Assembly (NCBI GenBank): GCA_963813415.1 | Contig: CAWEYW010000014.1 | Coordinates: forward strand, 3,080 to 67,079 | Source: CAIWHR01 sp963813415 | Lineage (GTDB): Bacteria; Pseudomonadota; Gammaproteobacteria; Burkholderiales; Casimicrobiaceae | Direction: 5' to 3' | DNA length: 64,000 bases | Part shown: piece by piece, positions 36,964-45,378 of the stretch | Layout of the letters: each line of letters opens with the position of its first letter | How positions within the stretch are numbered: the stretch's first letter is position 1 | Notes under the pieces: generated by a model | What the model was told of the DNA's origin: nothing | What the model saw: the letters and a program-made list of their open reading frames with translations, nothing else | Database searches by the model: none | Translations under genes and position numbers: made by a program

Positions 36964-37077
36964 CGCGTTCAGCCCGCCGCCGCATCGCCGCCCTCCTGGG
37001 CGCGATTGTCGCAGCCGGAGCACGGTCGTCCGGAAAACCCCGCCGGTGGCATGTGGCCCACATGGGGACGCAACAAG

Positions 37078-37104
37078 CAAAAAGAAAGCCCGCACGAAGC
37101 GGGC
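37078..37104 (-). terminator. Intrinsic terminator of icd
   Basis: On the minus strand a GCCCGC-type 6-bp stem with a 5-base loop is followed by TTTCTTTTTG. It lies 54 bases beyond the icd stop. Confidence 0.8.
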
Positions 37105-37157
37105 CCTATTCCGGAAGCCGGGGACGCTGGACAAATGCCGGCGTCCCCGCGCTTCAG

Positions 37158-38417
37158 TTACATCCGTTCGATCATCGCCTGCCCGAAGCCCGAGCACGAC
37201 ACCTGCCGCGCGCCCTGCATGAGCCGCGCGAAATCGTAGGTGACGACCTTGTCCGCGATCGCCTTCTCCAGGCTGGACACGATGAGCGCCGCCGCCTCGC
37301 GCCAGCCCATGTGCACCAGCATCATCTCCGCCGAGAGTATTTCGGAGCCGGGATTGACGTAGTCCTTGCCGGCATATTTCGGCGCCGTGCCGTGCGTTGC
37401 CTCGAACATCGCGACCGAATCCGACATGTTCGCCCCGGGAGCGATGCCGATGCCGCCAACCTGTGCCGCGAGCGCGTCCGAAATGTAATCGCCGTTCAGA
37501 TTGAGCGTGGCGATCACGTCGTACTCGGCCGGGCGGAGCAGGATCTGCTGCAGGAAAGCGTCGGTGATGACGTCCTTGACGATGATCTCGCGGCCGGTGC
37601 GCGGATTGCGGAATGCGCACCACGGGCCGCCGTCGACCGGCGTGGCGCCGAACTCGCGTTGGGCCAGCGCGTAGCCCCAGTCGCGGAAGGCGCCCTCGGT
37701 GAACTTCTGGATGTTGCCCTTGTGCACCAGCGTGACCGAGCGGCGGTCGTTGTCGATCGCGTATTGCAGCGCCTTGCGCACCAGCCGCTCGGTGCCTTCG
37801 CGGGAAACGGGCTTGATGCCGATGCCGGAGGTCGCCGGGAACCGGATCTTCTTCACACCCATTTCGTTGATCAGGAAATCGATGACCTTGCGCGCGCCTT
37901 CCGACTCCGCCGGCCACTCGATGCCGACGTAGATGTCTTCGGCATTCTCGCGGAAGATGACCATGTCGATCTTCTCGGGCTCCTTGACCGGCGACGGTAC
38001 GCCCGTGAACCACCGAACGGGCCGCAGGCACACGTACAGGTCGAGCTGCTGGCGCAGCGCCACGTTGAGCGACCGGATGCCGCCGCCGATCGGCGTGGTC
38101 AGCGGACCCTTGATGGAGACCACATAGTCGCGCAGGATGGCGAGCGTTTCATCGGGGAGCCACACGTCGGGGCCGTACACCCGGGTGGACTTCTCGCCGG
38201 CATAGATCTCCATCCAGTGGATCTTCCGCTTGCCGCCGTACGCCTTGGCCACCGCCGCGTCGACGACCTTGATCATCACCGGGGTGATGTCGACCCCGGT
38301 GCCGTCGCCCTCGATGTACGGGATGATCGGCTGATCGGGGACCACGAGGCTAAAATCCGGTTTGACGGTGATCTTCTGACCGCCGGCGGGGACCTTGACG
38401 TGCTGATAACTGGGCAT
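37158..38417 (-). CDS. icd: NADP-dependent isocitrate dehydrogenase Icd
   Basis: TCA-cycle enzyme competing with AceA for isocitrate. The start at 38417 has AAGGAG 6 bases upstream and gives 419 residues, the E. coli-type dimeric enzyme. S116 in GGGIRSLNVALRQ corresponds to the serine phosphorylated by AceK in E. coli, and HGTAPKYAGKD carries the Lys-Tyr pair that selects NADP. Phosphorylation here is inferred; aceK is not in the window. Divergent from rluE, as in many proteobacteria. Confidence 0.97.
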   Translation of the reverse strand: MPSYQHVKVPAGGQKITVKPDFSLVVPDQPIIPYIEGDGTGVDITPVMIKVVDAAVAKAYGGKRKIHWMEIYAGEKSTRVYGPDVWLPDETLAILRDYVVSIKGPLTTPIGGGIRSLNVALRQQLDLYVCLRPVRWFTGVPSPVKEPEKIDMVIFRENAEDIYVGIEWPAESEGARKVIDFLINEMGVKKIRFPATSGIGIKPVSREGTERLVRKALQYAIDNDRRSVTLVHKGNIQKFTEGAFRDWGYALAQREFGATPVDGGPWCAFRNPRTGREIIVKDVITDAFLQQILLRPAEYDVIATLNLNGDYISDALAAQVGGIGIAPGANMSDSVAMFEATHGTAPKYAGKDYVNPGSEILSAEMMLVHMGWREAAALIVSSLEKAIADKVVTYDFARLMQGARQVSCSGFGQAMIERM

Positions 38418-38518
38418 GAAATCTCCTTCGAAGCTGCTGGAAGCGGGCCGGGCCGGTCGAGGCAGGCGGCGCGCGCAATAGGGCGGGACTGAAAAACCGC
38501 TAATTATCCCTTTTTCCG

Positions 38519-39136
38519 TTGAAGATCGCCACGACGCCGGCCGCGGCTCGCGGTCGCGGCCGGCGCGATCCGATCCGGGGCGGCTCACTCATCCTGCTCA
38601 ACAAACCGTGGGGCGTGCTCTGCCAGTTCTCGCGCAGCCCGGGGCGCAGGACGCTGGCCGATTACGTGCCCGTGCCGGACGTATACCCCGCCGGGCGGCT
38701 CGACGCCGACAGCGAGGGGCTCGTGCTGCTCACGGCGGACGGCAAGCTTCAGGCGCTGATCACGCAACCGCGGCACAAGTGGCGCAAAACCTACTGGGTG
38801 CAGGTGGAAGGCACACCCGACGACGCAGCACTGCAAAGTCTGCGCGCCGGGCTGCGACTCAACGACGGACCGACGCTTCCCGCGCAGGTGCGCATCATCC
38901 CGGAACCCGCCGCACTCTGGCCGCGCGATCCGCCCATCCGCGTCCGCCGGCTCATCCCCACGAGCTGGCTCGAAATCACCCTGCAGGAAGGCCGCAATCG
39001 CCAGGTACGCAGGATGACCGCAGCCGTTGGCTTGCCGACACTGCGCCTGGTGCGACACCGCATCGGTCCCTACACGCTCGCGGGCCTGCTCCCGGGGCAG
39101 TGGCGCGCCGTGGACGTCCGGGAGCCCATGCTATGA
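38519..39136 (+). CDS. rluE: Pseudouridine synthase, RsuA/RluE family (probable 23S rRNA U2457 enzyme)
   Basis: A 205-residue RsuA-type synthase without S4 domain. The catalytic Asp62 lies in PAGRLDADSEGLVLL, and LQEGRNRQVRRMTAAVG and LVRHRIGP are family motifs. The RluE assignment rests on the missing S4 domain and on divergence from icd, the E. coli arrangement. The likely start is TTG at 38519, as no ATG or GTG fits before the conserved ILLNKPWGVL. Confidence 0.88.
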   Translation: MKIATTPAAARGRGRRDPIRGGSLILLNKPWGVLCQFSRSPGRRTLADYVPVPDVYPAGRLDADSEGLVLLTADGKLQALITQPRHKWRKTYWVQVEGTPDDAALQSLRAGLRLNDGPTLPAQVRIIPEPAALWPRDPPIRVRRLIPTSWLEITLQEGRNRQVRRMTAAVGLPTLRLVRHRIGPYTLAGLLPGQWRAVDVREPML

Positions 39137-39266
39137 TCGCCGGCCACCCGATGTCGCCGCTCTCCTCCGCACGACCGTGGTCGTCCGGCGCGCCCCGCGC
39201 CCACCGGAACCGCCGGCCGCCAATCCCGCCGGCAATGCTCCGCGGTCCCCTTCCCCGCCCATCTCC

Positions 39267-40649
39267 ATGATTCGTCGTCTTCTTGCACGCCTGTTACCCG
39301 GGAGCGGAACGCGCAGCGCCAAGGCCAAGGTTTACGGGCCGGGCGAGCATCCCATTCGCCGCGACCAGCTGTCCGCCGGCGCGCAGCAAGTCACCGCCCG
39401 GCTGCAGGAGGCAGGCTTCAACGCCTATGTGGTGGGTGGCGCGGTGCGGGACCTGCTGCTCGGCATCGAGCCCAAGGACTTCGACATCGCCACCAACGCG
39501 CATCCCGAGCAGGTGAAGCCGCTGTTCCGGCGCGCGTTCCTCATCGGCCGCCGCTTCCGGCTCGTGCACGTGCATGTCGGCGGCGAGACCATCGAGGTCT
39601 CCACCTTCCGGGCGGCGCAGACCGGCGACGATGCCACCGACGAGCACGGCCGGTTGCTTTCCGACAATGTGTACGGCTCGCACGCCGAGGACGCCGTCCG
39701 GCGCGATTTCACGATCAACGCGCTCTACTTCGATCCGTCCAGCGAGGAGGTATGGGACTTCGTGGACGGCGTCGCGGACATCCGCAAGCGGCGCTTGCGC
39801 CTCATCGGTGCGCCGACGACGCGATTCCGGGAAGATCCGGTGCGCATGCTCCGCGCGGTACGCCTGGCGGCGAAGCTCGGCGTCGCGATCGACCCCAAGA
39901 CTGCAGCACCGATCACCCGGCTTGCGCCCCTCGTCCAGAACGTGCCGCCGGCGCGCCTGTTCGACGAGATCCAGAAGCTCCTCCTCTCCGGACATGCGGT
40001 GGAGACGGTGAAGAGCCTGCGCGCGCACGGACTGTCGCACGGGCTGCTGCCGCTGCTCGACATGATCCTCGAGCAGCCGCTCGGACAGCGGTTCATCGAG
40101 CTCGCGCTCGCCAACACGGACGAACGGGTGCGCGAAGACCGTCCGGTCTCGCCCGCGTTCATGTTCGCCACGCTGCTCTGGCACGAAGTGCTGGCCACCT
40201 GGACCGCTGCCCAGACCCGCGGTGATCGCCCGATGCCGGCGCTGTTCGAGGCGATGGACCAGGTGCTCGAGCGGCAGGCGAAGCAGCTCGCGATCCCGCG
40301 CCGCTTCGAAGCGGCGATCAAGGAAATCTGGTCCCTGCAGCCCCGGTTCGAGCAGCGCGCAGGCCAGCGTCCCTTCCGCCTGCTCGAGCATCCCCGGTAT
40401 CGCGCCGCATGGGATTTCCTCGACCTGCGCTGCCAGAGCGGCGAGCTGCAGGGCCCGCTCGCCGACCTTGCGCAGTGGTGGGACCGCTTCGCCAATGCCG
40501 GACACGCGGAGCGCGAGGCGATGCTGAAACCCGACGAGGCCCCGCGCCGCAAACGACGCTCGCGCGGCCGCGGGCGCAAGCAGCGCGAAGCAGGAGAAAC
40601 GGGCGCGCTCCCCGAGAGCGGCGTGGATGGCCCGCCGACCGACGCCTGA
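39267..40649 (+). CDS. pcnB: Poly(A) polymerase PcnB
   Basis: Nucleotidyltransferase that adds 3' poly(A) tails and promotes RNA decay. Of 460 residues, the active site has YVVGGAVRDLLLG (54-66) and the metal acids D71 and D73 in PKDFDIATN, followed by RRDFTINALYFDP and the neck RLIGAPTTRFREDPVRMLRA. The basic C-terminal tail (RRKRRSRGRGRKQR) distinguishes PcnB from CCA-adding enzymes. The ATG at 39267 gives the usual start MIRRLLARLLPGS. It overlaps folK by 23 bases. Confidence 0.93.
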   Translation: MIRRLLARLLPGSGTRSAKAKVYGPGEHPIRRDQLSAGAQQVTARLQEAGFNAYVVGGAVRDLLLGIEPKDFDIATNAHPEQVKPLFRRAFLIGRRFRLVHVHVGGETIEVSTFRAAQTGDDATDEHGRLLSDNVYGSHAEDAVRRDFTINALYFDPSSEEVWDFVDGVADIRKRRLRLIGAPTTRFREDPVRMLRAVRLAAKLGVAIDPKTAAPITRLAPLVQNVPPARLFDEIQKLLLSGHAVETVKSLRAHGLSHGLLPLLDMILEQPLGQRFIELALANTDERVREDRPVSPAFMFATLLWHEVLATWTAAQTRGDRPMPALFEAMDQVLERQAKQLAIPRRFEAAIKEIWSLQPRFEQRAGQRPFRLLEHPRYRAAWDFLDLRCQSGELQGPLADLAQWWDRFANAGHAEREAMLKPDEAPRRKRRSRGRGRKQREAGETGALPESGVDGPPTDA

Positions 40650-41175
40650 CGCACGCGCGGCGTCGGCCAGCGCGCCCGCTACGCACCGGGTGTTCATTGG
40701 CATCGGCAGCAACCTCGCCGATCCACGCATCCAGATCGACCGCGCATGCGCCGCGCTCGCCCGCCTGCCCGGGACCCGCTTGGTGGCGCGCTCATCGCTC
40801 TACCGCACGGCGCCGCACGGGGTGAATGCGCGCCAGCCGGACTACGTCAACGCCGTCGCCGAGATCGCCACCACGTTGGCACCGGAGGAGCTGCTGCGCG
40901 GACTGCAGCAGATCGAACGCGCGCAGCGACGCCGGCGCAGCGCGCCGAACGCGCCCCGATCGATCGATCTCGATTTGCTACTATACGGCGCGCGCCGTCG
41001 CCGCAGCCGCACGCTGCAAATCCCGCATCCGCGTTTGCACGAGCGCGCGTTCGTGCTGAAACCGCTGCTCCAGCTGGCGCCCTCGGTGCACATTCCCGGT
41101 CTCGGCTGCGCGCGCAAGTATCTCCTCCGCACTCGCGGCCAACGCGTGGTGCGGGAGTCCACCGAACGACGCTGA
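40627..41175 (+). CDS. folK: 6-hydroxymethyl-7,8-dihydropterin pyrophosphokinase FolK
   Basis: Activates the pterin for dihydropteroate synthesis. Of 182 residues, the conserved start IGIGSNLADP begins near residue 23, and the Mg/ATP motif is RSIDLDLLLYG. IPHPRLHERAFVL is a family signature. Its first codons overlap the pcnB end and are Ala/Arg-rich, so the true start could be slightly downstream. Confidence 0.93.
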   Translation: MARRPTPDARAASASAPATHRVFIGIGSNLADPRIQIDRACAALARLPGTRLVARSSLYRTAPHGVNARQPDYVNAVAEIATTLAPEELLRGLQQIERAQRRRRSAPNAPRSIDLDLLLYGARRRRSRTLQIPHPRLHERAFVLKPLLQLAPSVHIPGLGCARKYLLRTRGQRVVRESTERR

Positions 41176-41185
41176 ATCCCCGACG

Positions 41186-41833
41186 ATGGATCTCGAGAAG
41201 TGCCGCTATATCGTCGTTGAAGGACCGATCGGCGTGGGCAAGACGAGCCTCGCGCGGCAGCTTGCCGTGCATCTGCGGGGCGAGCCGCTGCTGGAGCGCC
41301 CCGAGGACAATCCGTTCCTGGCGCGCTTTTACGAGGACATGGAGCGTTTCGCGCTGCCGACCCAGCTCAACTTCCTGTTTCAGCGCGTGGACCAGCTGCG
41401 CGGGGTCGGCCAGTTCGACATGTTCCGTCGCGCAACGGTATCCGACTTCCTGTTCGCCAAGGATCCGCTGTTCGCGCGTCTCAACCTGTCCGACGCCGAG
41501 TACCAGCTGTACGACAAGATGTACTCGCATCTGAAGCCGCAGACGCCCACGCCCGACCTGGTGGTCTATCTCCAGGCGCCGGTCGACGTGCTGGTGGAGC
41601 GCGTGCTGCGCCGTGGCGTGAGCTACGAGCGTCCCATCTCGGAGCATTACCTCGCCCGGCTTGCCGACGCCTACAGCCGGTTCTTCTACAGCTATGACGA
41701 AGCGCCGCTGCTGATCGTCAACAGCGAGCGCCTCAATTTCGTGGACAATCCGGGGCACCTCGACCTGCTCCTGACGCGCATCGCATCCATGCGCGGCAGG
41801 CGCGAGTTCTTCAACCTGGGCGGCGGCGCCTGA
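41186..41833 (+). CDS. Deoxynucleoside kinase family protein
   Basis: A 215-residue P-loop kinase: VVEGPIGVGKTS (10-21), then the substrate helix region with ERPEDNPFLARFYED, and the LID arginines around RRGVSYERPIS. The family phosphorylates deoxyadenosine, deoxyguanosine or others; specificity is not predictable here. The folK-dgk neighbourhood recurs in Betaproteobacteria, usually followed by panB. Confidence 0.88.
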   Translation: MDLEKCRYIVVEGPIGVGKTSLARQLAVHLRGEPLLERPEDNPFLARFYEDMERFALPTQLNFLFQRVDQLRGVGQFDMFRRATVSDFLFAKDPLFARLNLSDAEYQLYDKMYSHLKPQTPTPDLVVYLQAPVDVLVERVLRRGVSYERPISEHYLARLADAYSRFFYSYDEAPLLIVNSERLNFVDNPGHLDLLLTRIASMRGRREFFNLGGGA

Positions 41834-41863
41834 GACGCCGCCGCCACCGCGCATCGGGAAGCC

Positions 41864-42721
41864 ATGGAAATTGTCAGGACGGCGGCAGAACTCTCGGAAC
41901 GCGTCAGCGGCGCGAACCGCCTCGCGTTCGTGCCCACCATGGGCAACCTGCATGCGGGACATCTCACGTTGATGGAGATCGCCCGGCGGCACGGGGACAT
42001 GGTCGTCGCGAGCATCTTCGTCAACCGGCTGCAGTTCGGGCCGAACGAGGACTTCGACCGCTATCCGCGCACCTTCGAGGCGGATGTCGATGGACTCACG
42101 CGCCTCGGGGTCGACGTGCTGTTCGCCCCGCGCGAGCAGGAGATGTACCCCACGCCGCAGGTCTATCGGGTGCAGCCGCCGCCGCTCGCCGACGAGCTCG
42201 ACGGCGCCTTCCGGCCGGGCTTCTTCCACGGCGTGTGCACCGTCGTGCTCAAGCTGTTCAATCTCGTGCAGCCCGACGTCGCGGTGTTCGGCAAGAAGGA
42301 TCGCCAGCAACTGAAGATCGTGCGCGGCATGGTGCAGCAGTTCAACATGCCGATCCAGATCGTGCCGGTGGAGACCGTGCGCGCCGACGACGGTCTCGCG
42401 CTGTCCTCCCGCAACAACTATCTCACGCCTGCGGAGCGCGCCGAGGCGCCGCGGCTGTACCGTACTTTGCAGGGCATCGCCGACGAGATCGCCGCCGGCC
42501 ATACCGACTATGCGAACCTGGAAGTCGCGGGGCGCTCGGAGCTTGCCCGCAATGGCTGGAAAGTCGATTACGTCGCCGTCCGGCACGGCCTCGGGCTGCG
42601 CATACCGCACCCCGAAGGCTACGATCACCCCAACCTGCTGATCGTGCTGGGTGCGGCGCAGCTCGGCAATACGCGGCTGATCGACAACGTCGACGTCATC
42701 CCGAAAGAAGGCGAAGACTAG
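41864..42721 (+). CDS. panC: Pantothenate synthetase PanC
   Basis: Joins pantoate and beta-alanine with ATP. The 285 residues carry the HIGH-like segment PTMGNLHAGHL, FVNRLQFGPNEDFDRYPRT, and the KMSKS-like LSSRNNYL. It lies 30 bases after the kinase gene. The expected partner panB is absent from the window. Confidence 0.96.
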   Translation: MEIVRTAAELSERVSGANRLAFVPTMGNLHAGHLTLMEIARRHGDMVVASIFVNRLQFGPNEDFDRYPRTFEADVDGLTRLGVDVLFAPREQEMYPTPQVYRVQPPPLADELDGAFRPGFFHGVCTVVLKLFNLVQPDVAVFGKKDRQQLKIVRGMVQQFNMPIQIVPVETVRADDGLALSSRNNYLTPAERAEAPRLYRTLQGIADEIAAGHTDYANLEVAGRSELARNGWKVDYVAVRHGLGLRIPHPEGYDHPNLLIVLGAAQLGNTRLIDNVDVIPKEGED

Positions 42722-42857
42722 CGCCGCTGGCCTGCTGTGCGCGGGTACTCGCCGGTCAACGCCGGCGCTGCGATCACCGGGGCTGCGGTTCCCCGGCTGT
42801 CCGGCCGCGCGGCACGAGCACGTTGCCGGCGACCGCGAGTGCCACCCCGACCGCCGT

Positions 42858-44024
42858 TCACGCGGCACGCAGTGCGTCGACGATCTTCATCCGTGCCGCA
42901 CGCGCCGCGGGCAGGAACCCACCGAGCAGCCCCATGCCCAGCGCGAACGCCACGCCGGCGGCGACGATCCCGGGCGTCAGGGTGAAGCTGAAGGCCAATT
43001 CGGCGAACGTCTGGAAGTTCATGGTCGAGATCGTGATCGCCTGCATGAATGCGGCACCCACGAGACCCACGATGCCGCCAACCAGGCCGAGGAGCAGGGA
43101 TTCGACCAGGAATGCCGTCAGGATCGCGCGTCGCGGAAAGCCCAGGGCACGCAACGTGCCGATCTCCCCGGTGCGCGACGCGACGCTGGCATACATGGTG
43201 ATCATGGCCCCGATGATCGCGCCGATCGAGAAAATCGCCGAGATGCCGGTGCCGAGGTACCTGATGAACTTCGCCAGCGCTTCCGATTGCGCCGCGTAGA
43301 AGTCGCGCTCGCGCCGTGCTTCGACGGTGAAGCGGGGATCGCTCTCGATCTCCTGCTTGACGGCCTCGAAGCGGTCGGTGTCGGTGAGACGGAAGATGAT
43401 CGACGAATACGCGAGCCGCCGGAACGCCTGCATCATCTGCTCGGCATCACCCCAGATCTCCGAGTCGAACCCGGTGCGTCCGGCGTCGAAGATGCCGACC
43501 ACCGTCCAGTCGCGCGAGCCGAAGCGCATCGTCTCGCCGATCCCGGCGCCGCGGAAGCCCGTGGCGATCGCACGACCGGTGATGATCTCGGCGGTGCCGG
43601 GTCGCGGCATGCGTCCCTCGACGAGGCGAACCTGCGGGCGCAACGCCAGCCCCGCCGGCGTGACGCCGCGGATCAGCACGTTGGAGGGCTTGCCGCTATC
43701 GCGTTTCGGCAGGTTGATGAGGACCACGGTCTCTCTCGACACGAGCTTGTGCCCATCGTCGCCAATGGCCACCTCCGGCAGGCTTTCGACGGCTCCCGCC
43801 TGCGCGCGATCCACTCCGCTCTGCACCTCGGTCTGGGATCCGCGCCGGATGATCACCACGTTCTCGTCCAGCCCCGTGGCCACGAGGGTTTGCTGGAGGC
43901 CGGCGGCGAGCATCAGCACGGTCGTGAAAACGTAGACCACGAGGGCCATGCCACCGGCAGTCAATGCAGTGGTGAGCCTGCGCGTCGCAAGGTTGCGGGC
44001 AATGTACGAGAACGGGATCTTCAC
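42858..44024 (-). CDS. ABC transporter permease (MacB/FtsX type), second permease
   Basis: A 388-residue FtsX-family permease: membrane segment at about 20-45 (ALTAGGMALVVYVFTTVLM), a periplasmic MacB-PCD domain to about 265, then three membrane helices with TGEIGTLRALGFPRRAILTA, the typical coupling region. The GTG at 44024 gives the family start MKIPFSYIARNL; another GTG ten codons upstream is possible. It follows the first permease by 55 bases. Together with the ATPase and adaptor it likely forms an exporter or lipoprotein/lipid-moving complex; the cargo is unknown. Confidence 0.85.
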   Translation of the reverse strand: MKIPFSYIARNLATRRLTTALTAGGMALVVYVFTTVLMLAAGLQQTLVATGLDENVVIIRRGSQTEVQSGVDRAQAGAVESLPEVAIGDDGHKLVSRETVVLINLPKRDSGKPSNVLIRGVTPAGLALRPQVRLVEGRMPRPGTAEIITGRAIATGFRGAGIGETMRFGSRDWTVVGIFDAGRTGFDSEIWGDAEQMMQAFRRLAYSSIIFRLTDTDRFEAVKQEIESDPRFTVEARRERDFYAAQSEALAKFIRYLGTGISAIFSIGAIIGAMITMYASVASRTGEIGTLRALGFPRRAILTAFLVESLLLGLVGGIVGLVGAAFMQAITISTMNFQTFAELAFSFTLTPGIVAAGVAFALGMGLLGGFLPAARAARMKIVDALRAA

Positions 44025-44079
44025 CGCCGGCCCGTTGCAGGAGACATGACGCACGCGTCGCGCGTGGATCGGGGGCGCA

Positions 44080-45237
44080 TCACGCGATCATCCTCAGGCC
44101 GTCGACGATACGGACGCGCGCGGTGCGCCACGCCGGGATGATCGCGGCGACGACCCCGACGATCGCGCCCGCCGCGAGCTGCATGGCGACCGTCTCCTTG
44201 CTCACGAAAAACACGGGGAAAAGGCTGCCCATCGCATCCGCGAACGCCGCTGCGAGCGGGTACGTTGCGGCGATGCCAAGCAGGGCACCGACCAGCGCGA
44301 TGCCCAGCGACTCGGCGAAGATGAGACCGCCGACGAAGCCATTGCCGAAGCCGAGCGCCTTCAGGGTCGCGTATTCAGGGCCGCGCTCGCGCGCCGTCAT
44401 GGCCATGGTGTTCGCCATGACGGCCATGATGATCACGATGACCACGAACGACACCGCCTGGATGGCGAGCAGGATGGTCTCGGTCATCGCGATGAACCCG
44501 AGCTGGAACGCCTTTTCCGTCTCGGTCAGGGTCTCGGCGAGCGAATTGCGGAAGGTCTCGTCGATGGCCGCGGAGACTTCAGCGGCGCGCGCCGGATCCT
44601 GCAGGCCGACGACGAATACGCCGGTCTGTTCGGCGCGACGCGGATACAGCTTGCGCACGGACTCGTTGAGATACGCCCAGTGGAAGAACATCGTCGACTG
44701 GTCGGAGGAACGGTCGGCCGCGTCGTAGATGCCACGCAGGTTGAAGGTCCAGGTTCCGGGAAAGATGGTGCCCCTGAGCGGGATCTGGTCGCCGACCTTC
44801 CAGCCGAAACGGTCGGCCAGCTTGCGTCCGGCGATCGCACCCTGCCGGTCGGTGAGGAACGCCTTCCGCTCCGCGTCGCTCAGCACGATCTCCGGATAGA
44901 GGGCGAGATAGGACGGCGCATCGATGGCGAACTGGGCGAAGAAGTTCGCTTCCCGGATGTACACGCCGCCGAACCAGTTCGCCCAGCTCACGCCGGTGAC
45001 ACCGGGTACCTGGCGGATCTTGGCGGCATACGTGAGCGGCAGCGGAAATACCAGCGAGACCGCGCTGCGGGTAACAAGCCGCGCGCTCGAGCTGGCGTTC
45101 GCACCGGCATACCAGGCGTCGACGATCGTGCGCAACAGCCCGAACGCGGTGATCGCGACGATGATGCCGAGCACCGTCAGCGCCGTGCGCAACTTGTGGC
45201 GAAAGGCGTTGCGCAGGATGAGCAGGGCGACGAACAC
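44080..45237 (-). CDS. ABC transporter permease (MacB/FtsX type), first permease
   Basis: A 385-residue protein with the same plan as its downstream neighbour: N-terminal helix (LRTALTVLGIIVAITAFGLL), periplasmic domain, and three C-terminal helices with RERGPEYATLKALGFGNGF. The start appears to be GTG. Together the two permeases suggest a heterodimer. The ATPase gene lies 1.7 kb upstream, beyond an opposite-strand gene. Confidence 0.85.
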   Translation of the reverse strand: MFVALLILRNAFRHKLRTALTVLGIIVAITAFGLLRTIVDAWYAGANASSSARLVTRSAVSLVFPLPLTYAAKIRQVPGVTGVSWANWFGGVYIREANFFAQFAIDAPSYLALYPEIVLSDAERKAFLTDRQGAIAGRKLADRFGWKVGDQIPLRGTIFPGTWTFNLRGIYDAADRSSDQSTMFFHWAYLNESVRKLYPRRAEQTGVFVVGLQDPARAAEVSAAIDETFRNSLAETLTETEKAFQLGFIAMTETILLAIQAVSFVVIVIIMAVMANTMAMTARERGPEYATLKALGFGNGFVGGLIFAESLGIALVGALLGIAATYPLAAAFADAMGSLFPVFFVSKETVAMQLAAGAIVGVVAAIIPAWRTARVRIVDGLRMIA

Positions 45238-45378
45238 GTGGTGACGCGGGCGCCCGATGCAGGGCCGCGGAACGGACCGGAACCGTTGATTCTAGCGCAG
45301 CGCGCGTCGCGTCGCCGGGGGCATATTTCTTGCTGAAAAAGGATCGCGCTCCCCGCGCGCCGAACGCCCATCGAGCCC

